Source: an uncultured Verrucomicrobiota bacterium (lineage in GTDB: Bacteria > Verrucomicrobiota > Verrucomicrobiia > Verrucomicrobiales > Verrucomicrobiaceae). Taken from it: a DNA stretch of 43,444 nucleotides. Positions 16,602 to 24,476 of the stretch are shown piece by piece. Below the pieces are notes generated by a model. It worked only from the letters and a program-made list of their open reading frames with translations, made no database searches and was not told the origin of the DNA. Every line of letters starts with the position of its first letter. The stretch's first letter is position 1. Position numbers and translations under genes: made by a program. The DNA lies in assembly GCA_903854655.1 (NCBI GenBank), contig CAINXC010000083.1, positions 1 through 43,444 of the forward strand, read 5' to 3'.

Positions 16602-17222
16602 TCAGCGGGACGGGGGTTTGCTTTCCTCATCCTCTGCTTCATCATCATCCCCATCGTCGTCCTCGTCCTCTTCGTCGAAGAGGTCATCCTCCGTGAAGTC
16701 GTCATCATCCTCATCCTCGTCTTCGAGGTCGTCCTCCTGTTCCTCAGCTACTTCGGCGGCTTCGCTGGCGCCTGCGTCCAGGCCACGCTTTTCGATTTGT
16801 TCGAGCGCTTCACTCATGTCCTCCACGCTGTCGAGCACCTTCTTGGCGACGAACACTGGCGCCCCCTGGTGCATGGCCAGCGCAATGCTGTCGCTTGGTC
16901 GGGCGTCCAGCTCGATGAGCTTGCGGGTGTGCAATTGGTTCTCGGCAACGATGATAAGCCTGGCGTAGAAAACGCTGCCGTTGACGTCGTTGATGACGGC
17001 ACGCTCCACTTTGGCACCGAAGGCCAGCAGGAGGCTCGCCATCAGGTCATGGGTGAGCGGCCGCTCCTTGGAAATGCCGCGCATGAACATGGAGATGGCC
17101 ATGCCCACCGGTTCGTCCACGTAGATGACGAAAGTTTTCTGCTCGTTGCCAAGGAACACCGCGAAGCTTCCCTCGAGGGGCACCACGGCACGCACCTGCA
17201 CTTCCTGGACCTTGTTGTTCAT
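16602..17222 (-). CDS. Bifunctional nuclease (BFN/DUF151) domain protein with acidic tail
   Basis: A 206-residue cytoplasmic protein. Residues about 1-145 form a DUF151/bifunctional nuclease domain, with VFLGNEQKTFVIYVDEPVG and the family-defining LIELDARPSDSIALAMHQGAPVFV. Members of this family include a plant protein with RNase and DNase activity and many bacterial proteins of unknown role. The last ~50 residues are almost entirely Asp/Glu, a disordered acidic tail not typical of the family. The tail is encoded by repeated GA-rich codons and could mimic nucleic acid or bind basic partners. It follows the gamma-carbonic anhydrase gene by 55 bases on the same strand, so the two may be cotranscribed. 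Confidence 0.85.
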   Translation of the reverse strand: MNNKVQEVQVRAVVPLEGSFAVFLGNEQKTFVIYVDEPVGMAISMFMRGISKERPLTHDLMASLLLAFGAKVERAVINDVNGSVFYARLIIVAENQLHTRKLIELDARPSDSIALAMHQGAPVFVAKKVLDSVEDMSEALEQIEKRGLDAGASEAAEVAEEQEDDLEDEDEDDDDFTEDDLFDEEDEDDDGDDDEAEDEESKPPSR

Positions 17223-17277
17223 TCCTGGAACCTACTATTGAGCACAACCGGGCGCTGGCAACCACGGGGCTGGCCTT

Positions 17278-17844
17278 TTATGCGACGAGCGCCCGACCGA
17301 GGCCCAGCGAAAGGTAGTGCCGCGAAAGCTCCACGTATTTCATGGCCAGCCGTTGGTTTTGAGCCCGTTCTTCCGGGCTGAGCTGGCGCACCACCCTGGC
17401 CGGGGAGCCGACGACCAGGGAGCCCTCGGGCACTTTCATGCCCTTGGGAACCAGGGCACCGGCCGCCACGATGCTGCGCGGGCCGATCTCGGAACCATCG
17501 AGCAGGATGGCCCCCATGCCCACCAGCACTTCATCATGCACCCGGCAGGCATGCACCACGGCGCGATGGCCGATGGTCACACGCTCGCCAATTTCACAGG
17601 CGAAATCATCGCTCACGTGGAGGACGGAACCATCCTGCACGTTGCTTTGCGCACCCACCACGATGCGGTTGATGTCCGCCCGGATCACGGAGGTGTACCA
17701 CACACTGGACTCATCCCCAAGCGTCGCCGCTCCGATCAGAACGGCATCCGGCGCGACGAATGCGGCAGGGTGAATGGTAGGCTGGAAATCGGCCAGCAGG
17801 AGCTGCGGAAGCAGTGTGGAGCGGGGGGGATTCGGGGCTGTCAT
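17278..17844 (-). CDS. Gamma-carbonic anhydrase family protein (left-handed beta-helix)
   Basis: A 188-residue hexapeptide-repeat protein of the gamma-carbonic anhydrase-like family (YrdA/PaaY/CaiE group). It forms a trimeric left-handed beta-helix with metal at the subunit interface. Three candidate zinc-binding histidines are visible in GSVLHVSDD, TIGHRAVVHAC (two of them). RADINRIVVGAQSNVQDGSV and GMGAILLDGSEIG are diagnostic repeats. The protein lacks the long acidic loop of the archaeal Cam enzyme, so carbonic anhydrase activity is uncertain. Many relatives have unknown substrates. It shares a divergent region of 150 bases with the HU gene. Confidence 0.88.
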   Translation of the reverse strand: MTAPNPPRSTLLPQLLLADFQPTIHPAAFVAPDAVLIGAATLGDESSVWYTSVIRADINRIVVGAQSNVQDGSVLHVSDDFACEIGERVTIGHRAVVHACRVHDEVLVGMGAILLDGSEIGPRSIVAAGALVPKGMKVPEGSLVVGSPARVVRQLSPEERAQNQRLAMKYVELSRHYLSLGLGRALVA

Positions 17845-17880
17845 GGAACTGGGAAGCTTGATTTTCGGGCGATTTTGAGT

Positions 17881-17910
17881 TTGACCTGCAATTGCGTTTC
17901 ACTCATTAAT
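17881..17910 (+). promoter_or_regulatory. Candidate sigma-70-type promoter for the HU gene
   Basis: TTGACC (17881-17886) and ATTAAT (17905-17910) are separated by 18 bases, a plausible -35/-10 pair for the HU gene starting at 17995. The leader would be about 78 bases and is rich in CAA/AAC runs. Confidence 0.4.
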
Positions 17911-17994
17911 CGCGCCAATCCGGCGAATTTGCTGGGGAAACGGGGTCTTCAGGCCCCGCCAACAACCAACAGTAACAACCAAGAAACAACGACT

Positions 17995-18270
17995 ATGAAC
18001 AAAGCGGAACTCATTGATTTGGTCCAGAAAAACCTGGGCGGCGAAACCTCCAAGCGCGCCGCCGGTGACGCTCTCGAAGCCGTGCTTGAAGCGCTTGCAA
18101 AGGGCATCAAGAAGGACCAGAGCGTGCAGCTCATCGGTTTCGGCACCTTCAAGGTCGCGAAGCGCGCCGCCCGCACCGGACGGAACCCGAAGACCGGCGC
18201 CGCGATGAAGATCAAGGCTTCCAAGACTGTGCGCTTCGTTCCTTCGTCGGCCCTGAAGGGTTCGCTGTAG
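17995..18270 (+). CDS. HU-family DNA-binding protein
   Basis: A 91-residue nucleoid protein of the HU/IHF family. It begins MNKAELIDLVQKNLG, like HU proteins generally. It carries the signature around GFGTFKVAKRAARTGRNPKTG, which forms the DNA-bending beta-arm with its intercalating proline. It then ends KIKASKTVRFVPSSALK, the canonical C-terminus. Length is standard. A longer open frame extends upstream to 17317 but antisense to the gamma-carbonic anhydrase gene, so the ATG at 17995 is the start. HU rather than IHF is favoured by overall sequence. The partner subunit, if any, is elsewhere. Confidence 0.95.
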   Translation: MNKAELIDLVQKNLGGETSKRAAGDALEAVLEALAKGIKKDQSVQLIGFGTFKVAKRAARTGRNPKTGAAMKIKASKTVRFVPSSALKGSL

Positions 18271-18305
18271 TTGCGGCGGGCTCCGGCTTTCAGCCCGGTT
18301 CCCGG

Positions 18306-18341
18306 CCCCGTGTCCGCATTCAGGCGGGCACGGGGTCTTTT
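18306..18341 (+). terminator. Rho-independent terminator after HU
   Basis: A stem of CCCCGTGTCCGC (18306-18317) and GCGGGCACGGGG (18324-18335), with one mismatch and a 6-base loop, runs into TCTTTT. It lies between the HU gene and the convergent pabB gene. It is only weakly U-rich. Confidence 0.65.
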
Positions 18342-18365
18342 GCGTTCGGAGGGGCGGGGCAGGCT

Positions 18366-19616
18366 TCATGGCTTCGCCGCCCGCAGCAGCCCGGAGGCCT
18401 TGTGCAGGGTTTCCTCATGCTCCAAGGCCGGCACGGAATCCGCCACGATGCCGGCCCCCGCGTGAAAGGTGATGCTGCCCCCCTGTTGCACGGCCGTACG
18501 GATGACGATGCTGAATTCGCTTTCGCCATCGAAACCAAAATACCCGAGCGCGCCGGTGTAGATGCCGCGAGGGTGCGCCTCCAATTCGCTGATGATCTCG
18601 CGCGCCCGCCTTTTGGGGGCGCCAGTGATCGAGCCGCCGGGGAAGCAGGCACGAAAGGCCCTGGTGTGATCCACCTCAGGGCGCAGGGTGCCGGTGACGG
18701 TGGAGACGAGATGAAACACCTGGGCAAAGCTCTCCACCCGCGCCAGTTCGGGCACATGAATGCTGCCAAACTCACACACCATGCCCAGGTCGTTGCGCAG
18801 CAGGTCGGTGATCATGAGCAGTTCGGCGGATTCCTTGTGTGACCCCACGAGATCGAGGGCTGACTGCCGGTCTTTGGCCGGGCTGTCAGGAAAGCGTGGG
18901 CGGGTGCCTTTGATGGGCCGTGTCGTGATCGTGCCGCCCTCCATGTGCAAAAAGCTCTCCAGGGACGAGGAAATGATGCGGGTGCCCGCGAGATCGACAT
19001 ACGCGCCATACGGGGCCGGTGAAATCTCGCGCAGCCTGGCATGGAGCGCGAGTCCATCAGCGTCCTTCGGCCAGTCCGCCCGCCATGAATGGGCGAGATT
19101 GACCTGATAGATGTCCCCTGCGGCAATATAGTCCTGTGCGCGTTCGACGGAGCAGAGGAAGTCCTCGCGTGGTACTTGGGAGTGAAATTCCAGCGTCGGC
19201 GCAGGGGGCAGCTCGCAGACCGAAGGCGTGATGCATTCCGAAAGCGCTCCACATTCGGTCCACCGTTGCTGCCGATGGTGGAAGATCATCAGGTGCGGAT
19301 ACAGGCCGAAAACGAAGCGCCCGTCGTAGCCCACCCAGCCAAAAAGGCCGCCGGGGGTTCCATTGCCATCGTGCAGGGCCTGCGAAACCAAGGACCAGTC
19401 GCTTTCAATATGGCCCTGGAGAACCTTCACCGGCGCCGCCGTCACGAATGACCGCGCGGACTCGCCTCCACGGCCCGTGTCAAGGAACACCAAGCCCCCT
19501 CGTGGGCGCAGAGCGGAGGCCACGCTCAGGGGGGGCATGTCCAGCTCCAGCGCCCGCCAGGGATTCGCAGGAGCGGGCCGGGCGGCGAAGGTTTCGAAGC
19601 AAGTTCCGTGCAGCAT
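18366..19616 (-). CDS. pabB: Aminodeoxychorismate synthase component I (PabB)
   Basis: PabB converts chorismate plus ammonia to 4-amino-4-deoxychorismate, the first step of p-aminobenzoate and folate synthesis. The 416-residue protein has the chorismate-binding domain with AAGDIYQVNLAHSW, PIKGTRPRF (the Lys-containing motif that distinguishes PabB from TrpE), MITDLLRNDLG, and FPGGSITGAPKRRAREIISELE. The C-terminus ESEFSIVIRTA, followed by HAGAGIVADS, is also standard. A GTG two codons upstream (19622) is an alternative start; the ATG at 19616 is preferred. No pabA or pabC is fused or adjacent. folC lies far away at 36102. It diverges from the next gene across about 50 bases. Confidence 0.92.
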   Translation of the reverse strand: MLHGTCFETFAARPAPANPWRALELDMPPLSVASALRPRGGLVFLDTGRGGESARSFVTAAPVKVLQGHIESDWSLVSQALHDGNGTPGGLFGWVGYDGRFVFGLYPHLMIFHHRQQRWTECGALSECITPSVCELPPAPTLEFHSQVPREDFLCSVERAQDYIAAGDIYQVNLAHSWRADWPKDADGLALHARLREISPAPYGAYVDLAGTRIISSSLESFLHMEGGTITTRPIKGTRPRFPDSPAKDRQSALDLVGSHKESAELLMITDLLRNDLGMVCEFGSIHVPELARVESFAQVFHLVSTVTGTLRPEVDHTRAFRACFPGGSITGAPKRRAREIISELEAHPRGIYTGALGYFGFDGESEFSIVIRTAVQQGGSITFHAGAGIVADSVPALEHEETLHKASGLLRAAKP

Positions 19617-19666
19617 TGACACTAATTGAGGGGGACCCTATCATATGCAGCCGTTGCTTCAACGTT

Positions 19667-20887
19667 ATGGCAGACACAAAAGCCATTCTCACTTCTGACA
19701 AAAGCGCGGCCCCTGCGGCGGCGCTGTTGCTCCTTTGCGCCCTCATCGCCGTGCAGTTGATCATCGGTGCACGCGGGTTGTGGAAGGATCGTGACAAGGC
19801 GGAAGGCTCCGTCGCTGCGCAGGCGGTCGCGGCGGCACCGCCCGGACCAGTCCACCCTTCCTCACTGCCGCCCTTGGTGATCCCTCCGCTTCCCGTCTTC
19901 ACCAATCCGATCCCCTCTGCCAACGTGGCACAGGTTTCACCGACCTTCGCCCCTCCCCTGCAGCCTGCCGTTGCCCGCCCGTTCGCAGGCGCGCCCCCTG
20001 TCCTGCCTGCGGGGGGGGCTGCACCTGCGGTTATGGAGGCCCCTCCATCTCAAAATGCTGCGACAGGAGCGCCATCTCCGGCGAGGACTGGCAATGCCGA
20101 AGCTGATGAACTGCTGGACGTGGCAGCCCAGTCGTTTGAACTGGGCGACGAAAACGGTGCCATTGAAGCCCTCAACCGCGCGGATCTGGTCCTGCCGAAC
20201 AACCCCGTTATCATGCGCCAGAAGGCGCTTGCCCTGCAGCGCCAGGGGGTGCGGGAGCAGCAGGATCAGGCCCCGCCGATTTCGATGCAGCCCCCGGGCG
20301 GCGCTGGTGCTGCCGGCCTTTCCTCGCCAGGAGTTCGCGGGCCGTCGGTGGGCTCGGCCATGCTAAACCACTCGTTTGGGGCCAAAGCCGCCATCGGCCC
20401 TGCTCCGGCCGCCACCCCGCCCGATGTTCGCCCCACCGGTCCTTTGTCCCTCGGGCCCTGCCAGATCGTGCGCGATCCCGCCGTCATTCGCGGCGAACGC
20501 TTCTCATTGAAGGTGCCTTTGATTGCTGCTCCAGGCGAGGTCATCGACCCGAATCAAATGATTCTCGATGTGATGTTCTACGACAAGGTCAACGATCAGA
20601 GCATCGAACTGACCATGGCGGACAAGCCCCGGTCGGCCTATGACACGGCGGGTGATTTCAAGGGCGGCAGGGAAGTCATCAGCGTGCTTTACAACCTGCC
20701 CGAATTCACGCCCGCCCAGCTTTCCGAACTGGGGCGGCATGTGTTTTACGGTTACGTGGTGAAGCTCTATTACAAAAACCGGCTCGTGGGAGCAGCGGCG
20801 AACCCGCCTGATCTGAGCACGATTGCCAACTCCGGCGGCAGTTCGGGCGGCGCGGTGAACGCCCCCGCCCAGGGCGGAAGAAATTGA
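19667..20887 (+). CDS. Pro/Ala-rich membrane-anchored protein with tetratricopeptide-like segment
   Basis: A 406-residue protein of unknown function. It has one N-terminal transmembrane helix (about 15-38, preceded by MADTKAILTSDKSAAP) and a long Pro/Ala-rich linker (about 55-145). A short helical pair resembling a TPR unit follows (ADELLDVAAQSFELGDENGAIEALNRADLVL, quoted here in overlapping parts: AQSFELGDENGAIEALNRAD). After a second Gly/Pro-rich linker comes a C-terminal beta domain (about 262-385) with VRDPAVIRGERFSLKVPLIA and VFYGYVVKLYYKNRLVG. The ATG at 19667 is chosen because the longer frame from 19448 runs antisense to pabB. It is followed 16 bases later by the receiver-pseudokinase-FGE gene, so the two are likely an operon. 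The order suggests an envelope scaffold role. This is inference. Confidence 0.72.
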   Translation: MADTKAILTSDKSAAPAAALLLLCALIAVQLIIGARGLWKDRDKAEGSVAAQAVAAAPPGPVHPSSLPPLVIPPLPVFTNPIPSANVAQVSPTFAPPLQPAVARPFAGAPPVLPAGGAAPAVMEAPPSQNAATGAPSPARTGNAEADELLDVAAQSFELGDENGAIEALNRADLVLPNNPVIMRQKALALQRQGVREQQDQAPPISMQPPGGAGAAGLSSPGVRGPSVGSAMLNHSFGAKAAIGPAPAATPPDVRPTGPLSLGPCQIVRDPAVIRGERFSLKVPLIAAPGEVIDPNQMILDVMFYDKVNDQSIELTMADKPRSAYDTAGDFKGGREVISVLYNLPEFTPAQLSELGRHVFYGYVVKLYYKNRLVGAAANPPDLSTIANSGGSSGGAVNAPAQGGRN

Positions 20888-20903
20888 GCATCAAGGAACG
20901 AAG

Positions 20904-22814
20904 ATGGTAATTTTGCTGGTTGATGGAGATGCACAGACGCGGGCCGCCCGGGCCGCACTGCTCCACGCTCACGGTCACGAATTGATGGAGGCTGCGACCG
21001 CCGAGGAGGCCGTTCGCTGGGCGCAGGAGGCCGCCGCCATCGATCTTCTGGTCACGGAGGTGATCCTCGACAATGCAATGTTTGGCTTTGATCTCAGCGA
21101 TGCGATCAGGCAGCGGCTCCCCGAGATGCGCACCCTCTACACCACCCGCTACGATTTGACCGGATACGAGGCGGAGCTGGCCGGGGCGGTGCCCATGCCA
21201 GTGACCGCAGACGAACAGGAATTCCTTGCTGGAGTCGATAAAGCTGCGGCCGCGCCCCCTCCCCCCGAACCCGTGGCCGCTTCTGCGGGGGCTGTGCCGG
21301 TTCTCGCTCCCGGCACGATGCTGGGGCACTACCAGGTGATGAGCTGTCTTTACTCTGAAACCGAGGCGGAAACCTATCACGCGATCCAGTACACCGTTCA
21401 GCGCCCTGTGGCTCTGGTGCTGTTGAAGCCTCACCTGCTGGGTGATGAGAAAGCCGTGAAGGAGTTCAAGGATCGCGAGCGCGTCAAGGCCTCGATCTCC
21501 CATCCCCGCATCGCCCCTCTTTATGAGGCGGGTGAAGCTGGCGGTCTTCTCTACTACACCCGTGAGATGCCGCTGGGCCGCTCCCTGGAGCAACTGGCGG
21601 CGGCCGGCGAGCATTTCAACGAGCGTGTTCTGGTGGATGTGCTTTATCGCATCGCCGATGCCATGACCTATGCTGTCGAGCGTGGTTATGGCTATCGTCC
21701 GCTTTCCGCGCGCGATGTGTATGTGGATGCCGAAAGCCAGGCGAGCATCGTCAACGTGTTCCGGCCTGCCCCCGCCACCCCGCGTGACCAGACCGCTGAT
21801 GTGGCGTCGCTGCTGGCCCTGGTGGCGCCATTCGCCACCCAGGGCAAGGCACGCGGGCTGTTGCAGGACCTCGGCGAAAAGCCGCTCGACTGGGCCAGCC
21901 TGTACACCAAGCTTGACGACATCCGCCATGACATGAGCGAGCGCAGCCTCATCCGCCGTGCCGAAGATGAGGACATCGCAGTCGCGCAGCCTGCCTCCAG
22001 CCAATGGCTTGGCTGGACCATTGCGGTCGTCGTGCTGGGCTTGGTGGCCTGGCTCGGCGGACTTACGGGCAAGGGGCTGCAAACCACGAAAACTCTTCAG
22101 AAGCTGGAGATGATCGAGATTCCCGCCGGCCCCTTCGTTTATCAAAAAAACCAGCATCCCAATCTGAATGCCTTCTGGATTGCAAAGCATCAAGTCACCA
22201 TCGCCCAGTACGCCGATTTCCTGGATGCGCTGAAACGAGGAGCGCCCAAGGCTTACGATGATCCGAACCAGCCCGAAACCAAGACCTCGCATACCCCTCC
22301 CGACTGGGAGGCCTACTATGCGGCTGCCGTTGGGGATGGTTTTTTCAACAAGGAGCACATCAGTCTGAACTCGCCCGTTTGTCGTGTTGATTACTGGGAT
22401 GCGGTGGCTTTCGCCAAATGGAAGCATTTCCGCCTGCCCACCGAGCAAGAATGGGAAAAGGCCGCCCGTGGCAGCCAGGGCAATCTCTACCCCTGGGGCA
22501 ACGAACCCAAGCCCGGTGCAAGCGACGGCGGACAGGATGGTTACAACATGTGGACTCCTGTGGATCGCATCACTGGTGACGTCAGCCCTTTCGGAGTCAT
22601 CGGCATGGCAGGCAACATTCAGGAGTGGACCTCCAGCTGGGCTCCGCATCCCGAACTGCCGGATGTCAAAGTACCCGTGCTGCGCGGCGGGCACTTTGGA
22701 TTGAAAAGCAATGCTGAAATCCTGACCAGCCACCACTTTGCTTACATGCCGGAGGAGGCGACGCTCGCCAGAGGCTTTCGAACCGCCTCGGACAAGCCGC
22801 CGGAGAAACCTTAG
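20904..22814 (+). CDS. Receiver-pseudokinase-TM-FGE-like fusion protein
   Basis: A 636-residue four-part protein. Residues 1-112 form a response-regulator receiver (ILLVDGDAQTRAA). Glu52 stands at the phospho-Asp position (LLVTEVILD) and the conserved Lys of the KP motif is missing. Residues about 137-350 have a Ser/Thr-kinase-like fold, but the beta3 Lys is Val (VALVLLK), HRD is YRP and no DFG is seen: a pseudokinase. A transmembrane helix (367-386) leads to an extracytoplasmic FGE/SUMF1-like domain (about 400-630), with MIEIPAGPF, FRLPTEQEWEKAARG, NIQEWTSSW and RGGHF. This domain lacks the Cys pair of true sulfatase-maturing enzymes. All recognised catalytic sites are degenerate, suggesting a non-enzymatic sensor or scaffold. 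It is the middle gene of a three-gene run. Confidence 0.8.
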   Translation: MVILLVDGDAQTRAARAALLHAHGHELMEAATAEEAVRWAQEAAAIDLLVTEVILDNAMFGFDLSDAIRQRLPEMRTLYTTRYDLTGYEAELAGAVPMPVTADEQEFLAGVDKAAAAPPPPEPVAASAGAVPVLAPGTMLGHYQVMSCLYSETEAETYHAIQYTVQRPVALVLLKPHLLGDEKAVKEFKDRERVKASISHPRIAPLYEAGEAGGLLYYTREMPLGRSLEQLAAAGEHFNERVLVDVLYRIADAMTYAVERGYGYRPLSARDVYVDAESQASIVNVFRPAPATPRDQTADVASLLALVAPFATQGKARGLLQDLGEKPLDWASLYTKLDDIRHDMSERSLIRRAEDEDIAVAQPASSQWLGWTIAVVVLGLVAWLGGLTGKGLQTTKTLQKLEMIEIPAGPFVYQKNQHPNLNAFWIAKHQVTIAQYADFLDALKRGAPKAYDDPNQPETKTSHTPPDWEAYYAAAVGDGFFNKEHISLNSPVCRVDYWDAVAFAKWKHFRLPTEQEWEKAARGSQGNLYPWGNEPKPGASDGGQDGYNMWTPVDRITGDVSPFGVIGMAGNIQEWTSSWAPHPELPDVKVPVLRGGHFGLKSNAEILTSHHFAYMPEEATLARGFRTASDKPPEKP

Positions 22815-22886
22815 GGCCATAGGATTCTATCCCTCACCCCCAAGGTTTGCCCGCCTCGCTCGTCTCTGTTACAGTCTCCGCCATTC

Positions 22887-24476
22887 ATGAGCCGCAATCC
22901 TTTTCCAGAAGACGACTTCAGCTTCCTGCCCACGGTGGATGACGCTGACTCGCTGGACAGGGAAGCCCTGCGTGCGCGGGCGATGTCCCACCGGGTTGAG
23001 ACGATGCAAAACAGCGAAGGCAAGCCTGCCGAACCTGTGGCCGCTGCGGTGCCTCCTGTGGCCGCAGCGGAGCCCGGTAAGGGGCCCCCACGTTTCCGGC
23101 TCAAGGTGAAACCTACGCCCAGGCCCGCTCCTGATCTGCTTTCCGGGGCGCAGGTTGATCCCCAGGAGGCGGTGATCGAGGCGCCCCCTGAAACTCCGGC
23201 GACTCTTGAACTGCCGGTCGTCGGCGAGGCATCGGTTGTTGCGGCCAGCCCACGCCCTGCGGAACCGGCTGCCGAAACGAAGGAAGCACCCAGCCCTCCT
23301 TCCCCGGCGGACAAGACAACCCGGCTGGAGGAAGTGGTGGACAAGGACCCGGCCAAGGAAGCGCTTGAGCTCCCCTCCATCATTCGACCGCCCGGTGCGG
23401 AGGAGCACGCGAAGAGTGATGAGCCGCCTCTCACGCCCAAGGAAAAGCTGCGCTACTACTGGATCATGATTGGCGGCCAGTCGCTCGCATTCAGCGTGGT
23501 TTTTCATGTGGTGGTCATCGCTGCGGCGGCCTTCATCGTGTTCAACAACGTGTCCGAGCAGCACGTCGATTTCCTGCCCGGCGGTGGCACCCAGCAGGGA
23601 GAGGCCGCCGAAAAATCACTGGCGGAAACCGTGAAAATGAGGCGCACGCCATGGGTTCGCAAGAACCCCATGCAGCGCCTGGCCAGCACCAGCGCCATCT
23701 CCGACATCAAGCTGCCGGAACCGGCGATGAACTCCATCATGCTCCCGGACGTGACCCAGAAGATGGGCATGACGGGCTTTGGCAGCGCCGGGGCCGGTGG
23801 CGGCTTTGGCAACGGCATCGGCGTGGGCGGCAAGTCAGGCGTCACGTTCCAGCCCATCATGATGTTTGGCAAGGATCTCAAGGCCAAGCGCATGGCCGTG
23901 ATCCTGGATGTCTCCAGCTCCATGGCCGATTACCTTGCCGATGTGGTCAAGGAGGTGGACCGTGTGGCGAAGGGCAGCCCGGTGATCTGCTACTTCGGCT
24001 GCGGCCTCATGCGCCCCGAAGGCGGTGCCCACATCGACGACAAGGTGGACCTCTGCAAGAACCCCACGTTTGAGCGCTTCTGGCGCCTCTGGTACGGCCC
24101 GGCCCCTTTCAACGCCAAGACCGAAGACATTAAAAAGATCAAGTTTGACCCGAAGTCCCGCATCCCGTTTGATGAAGTGTATCAAGTCCTGGCCCGCCGC
24201 CCCGGCACCTACTTCGTGGACTACAACGGCATCGTCTATGCCTGGACCGCGCTGGTCAATGACCTGGTGCGAAACGCCGACGCCCTCTACTGGTTCTCTG
24301 ATTTCATGGACGATGTGGACGAGAAGGAGATCAAGATCGTGCTGGAGAACCTCAAGCGCCGCAAGCAGCGCCTGTTCATCCAGCCGTCCATTCATGGCGC
24401 GTCGTTTGAGCAGGTGCGCAAAGGGCTTGTCATCCCCACCGGCGGCGACGTGGTGGAGCCGGACCCGAAGAAGTGA
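22887..24476 (+). CDS. Membrane protein with disordered cytoplasmic arm and VWA domain
   Basis: A 529-residue protein. Residues 1-185 are Pro/Ala/Glu-rich and probably disordered. A transmembrane helix (about 198-220, QSLAFSVVFHVVVIAAAAFI) places the rest in the periplasm. A Gly-rich stretch (298-318) precedes a von Willebrand factor A-like domain that begins KRMAVILDVSSSMADYL. Its MIDAS-type DVSSS motif (Asp341) suggests divalent-metal-dependent partner binding. A Trp/Tyr-rich insertion (FERFWRLWYGPAPFNAKTED) follows, and the domain ends near FIQPSIHGASFEQVRKGL. The topology resembles TonB-like energised proteins, but no TonB C-terminal domain is seen. The gene starts 72 bases after the FGE fusion gene. 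Its 3' end overlaps the convergent sufE-like gene by 85 bases. Confidence 0.78.
   Translation: MSRNPFPEDDFSFLPTVDDADSLDREALRARAMSHRVETMQNSEGKPAEPVAAAVPPVAAAEPGKGPPRFRLKVKPTPRPAPDLLSGAQVDPQEAVIEAPPETPATLELPVVGEASVVAASPRPAEPAAETKEAPSPPSPADKTTRLEEVVDKDPAKEALELPSIIRPPGAEEHAKSDEPPLTPKEKLRYYWIMIGGQSLAFSVVFHVVVIAAAAFIVFNNVSEQHVDFLPGGGTQQGEAAEKSLAETVKMRRTPWVRKNPMQRLASTSAISDIKLPEPAMNSIMLPDVTQKMGMTGFGSAGAGGGFGNGIGVGGKSGVTFQPIMMFGKDLKAKRMAVILDVSSSMADYLADVVKEVDRVAKGSPVICYFGCGLMRPEGGAHIDDKVDLCKNPTFERFWRLWYGPAPFNAKTEDIKKIKFDPKSRIPFDEVYQVLARRPGTYFVDYNGIVYAWTALVNDLVRNADALYWFSDFMDDVDEKEIKIVLENLKRRKQRLFIQPSIHGASFEQVRKGLVIPTGGDVVEPDPKK

Noticed and set aside
21240..22814. FGE-like domain as a true formylglycine-generating enzyme that activates the sulfatase at 33435.
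   Set aside because: The conserved Cys pair near the C-terminus is absent (the RGGHF region is followed by no Cys), so sulfatase maturation is unlikely. A true FGE would have to be elsewhere.
20706..22820. 704-codon minus-strand open frame opposite the pseudokinase-FGE gene.
   Set aside because: It is antisense to a gene with clear domain structure and has no motifs of its own.
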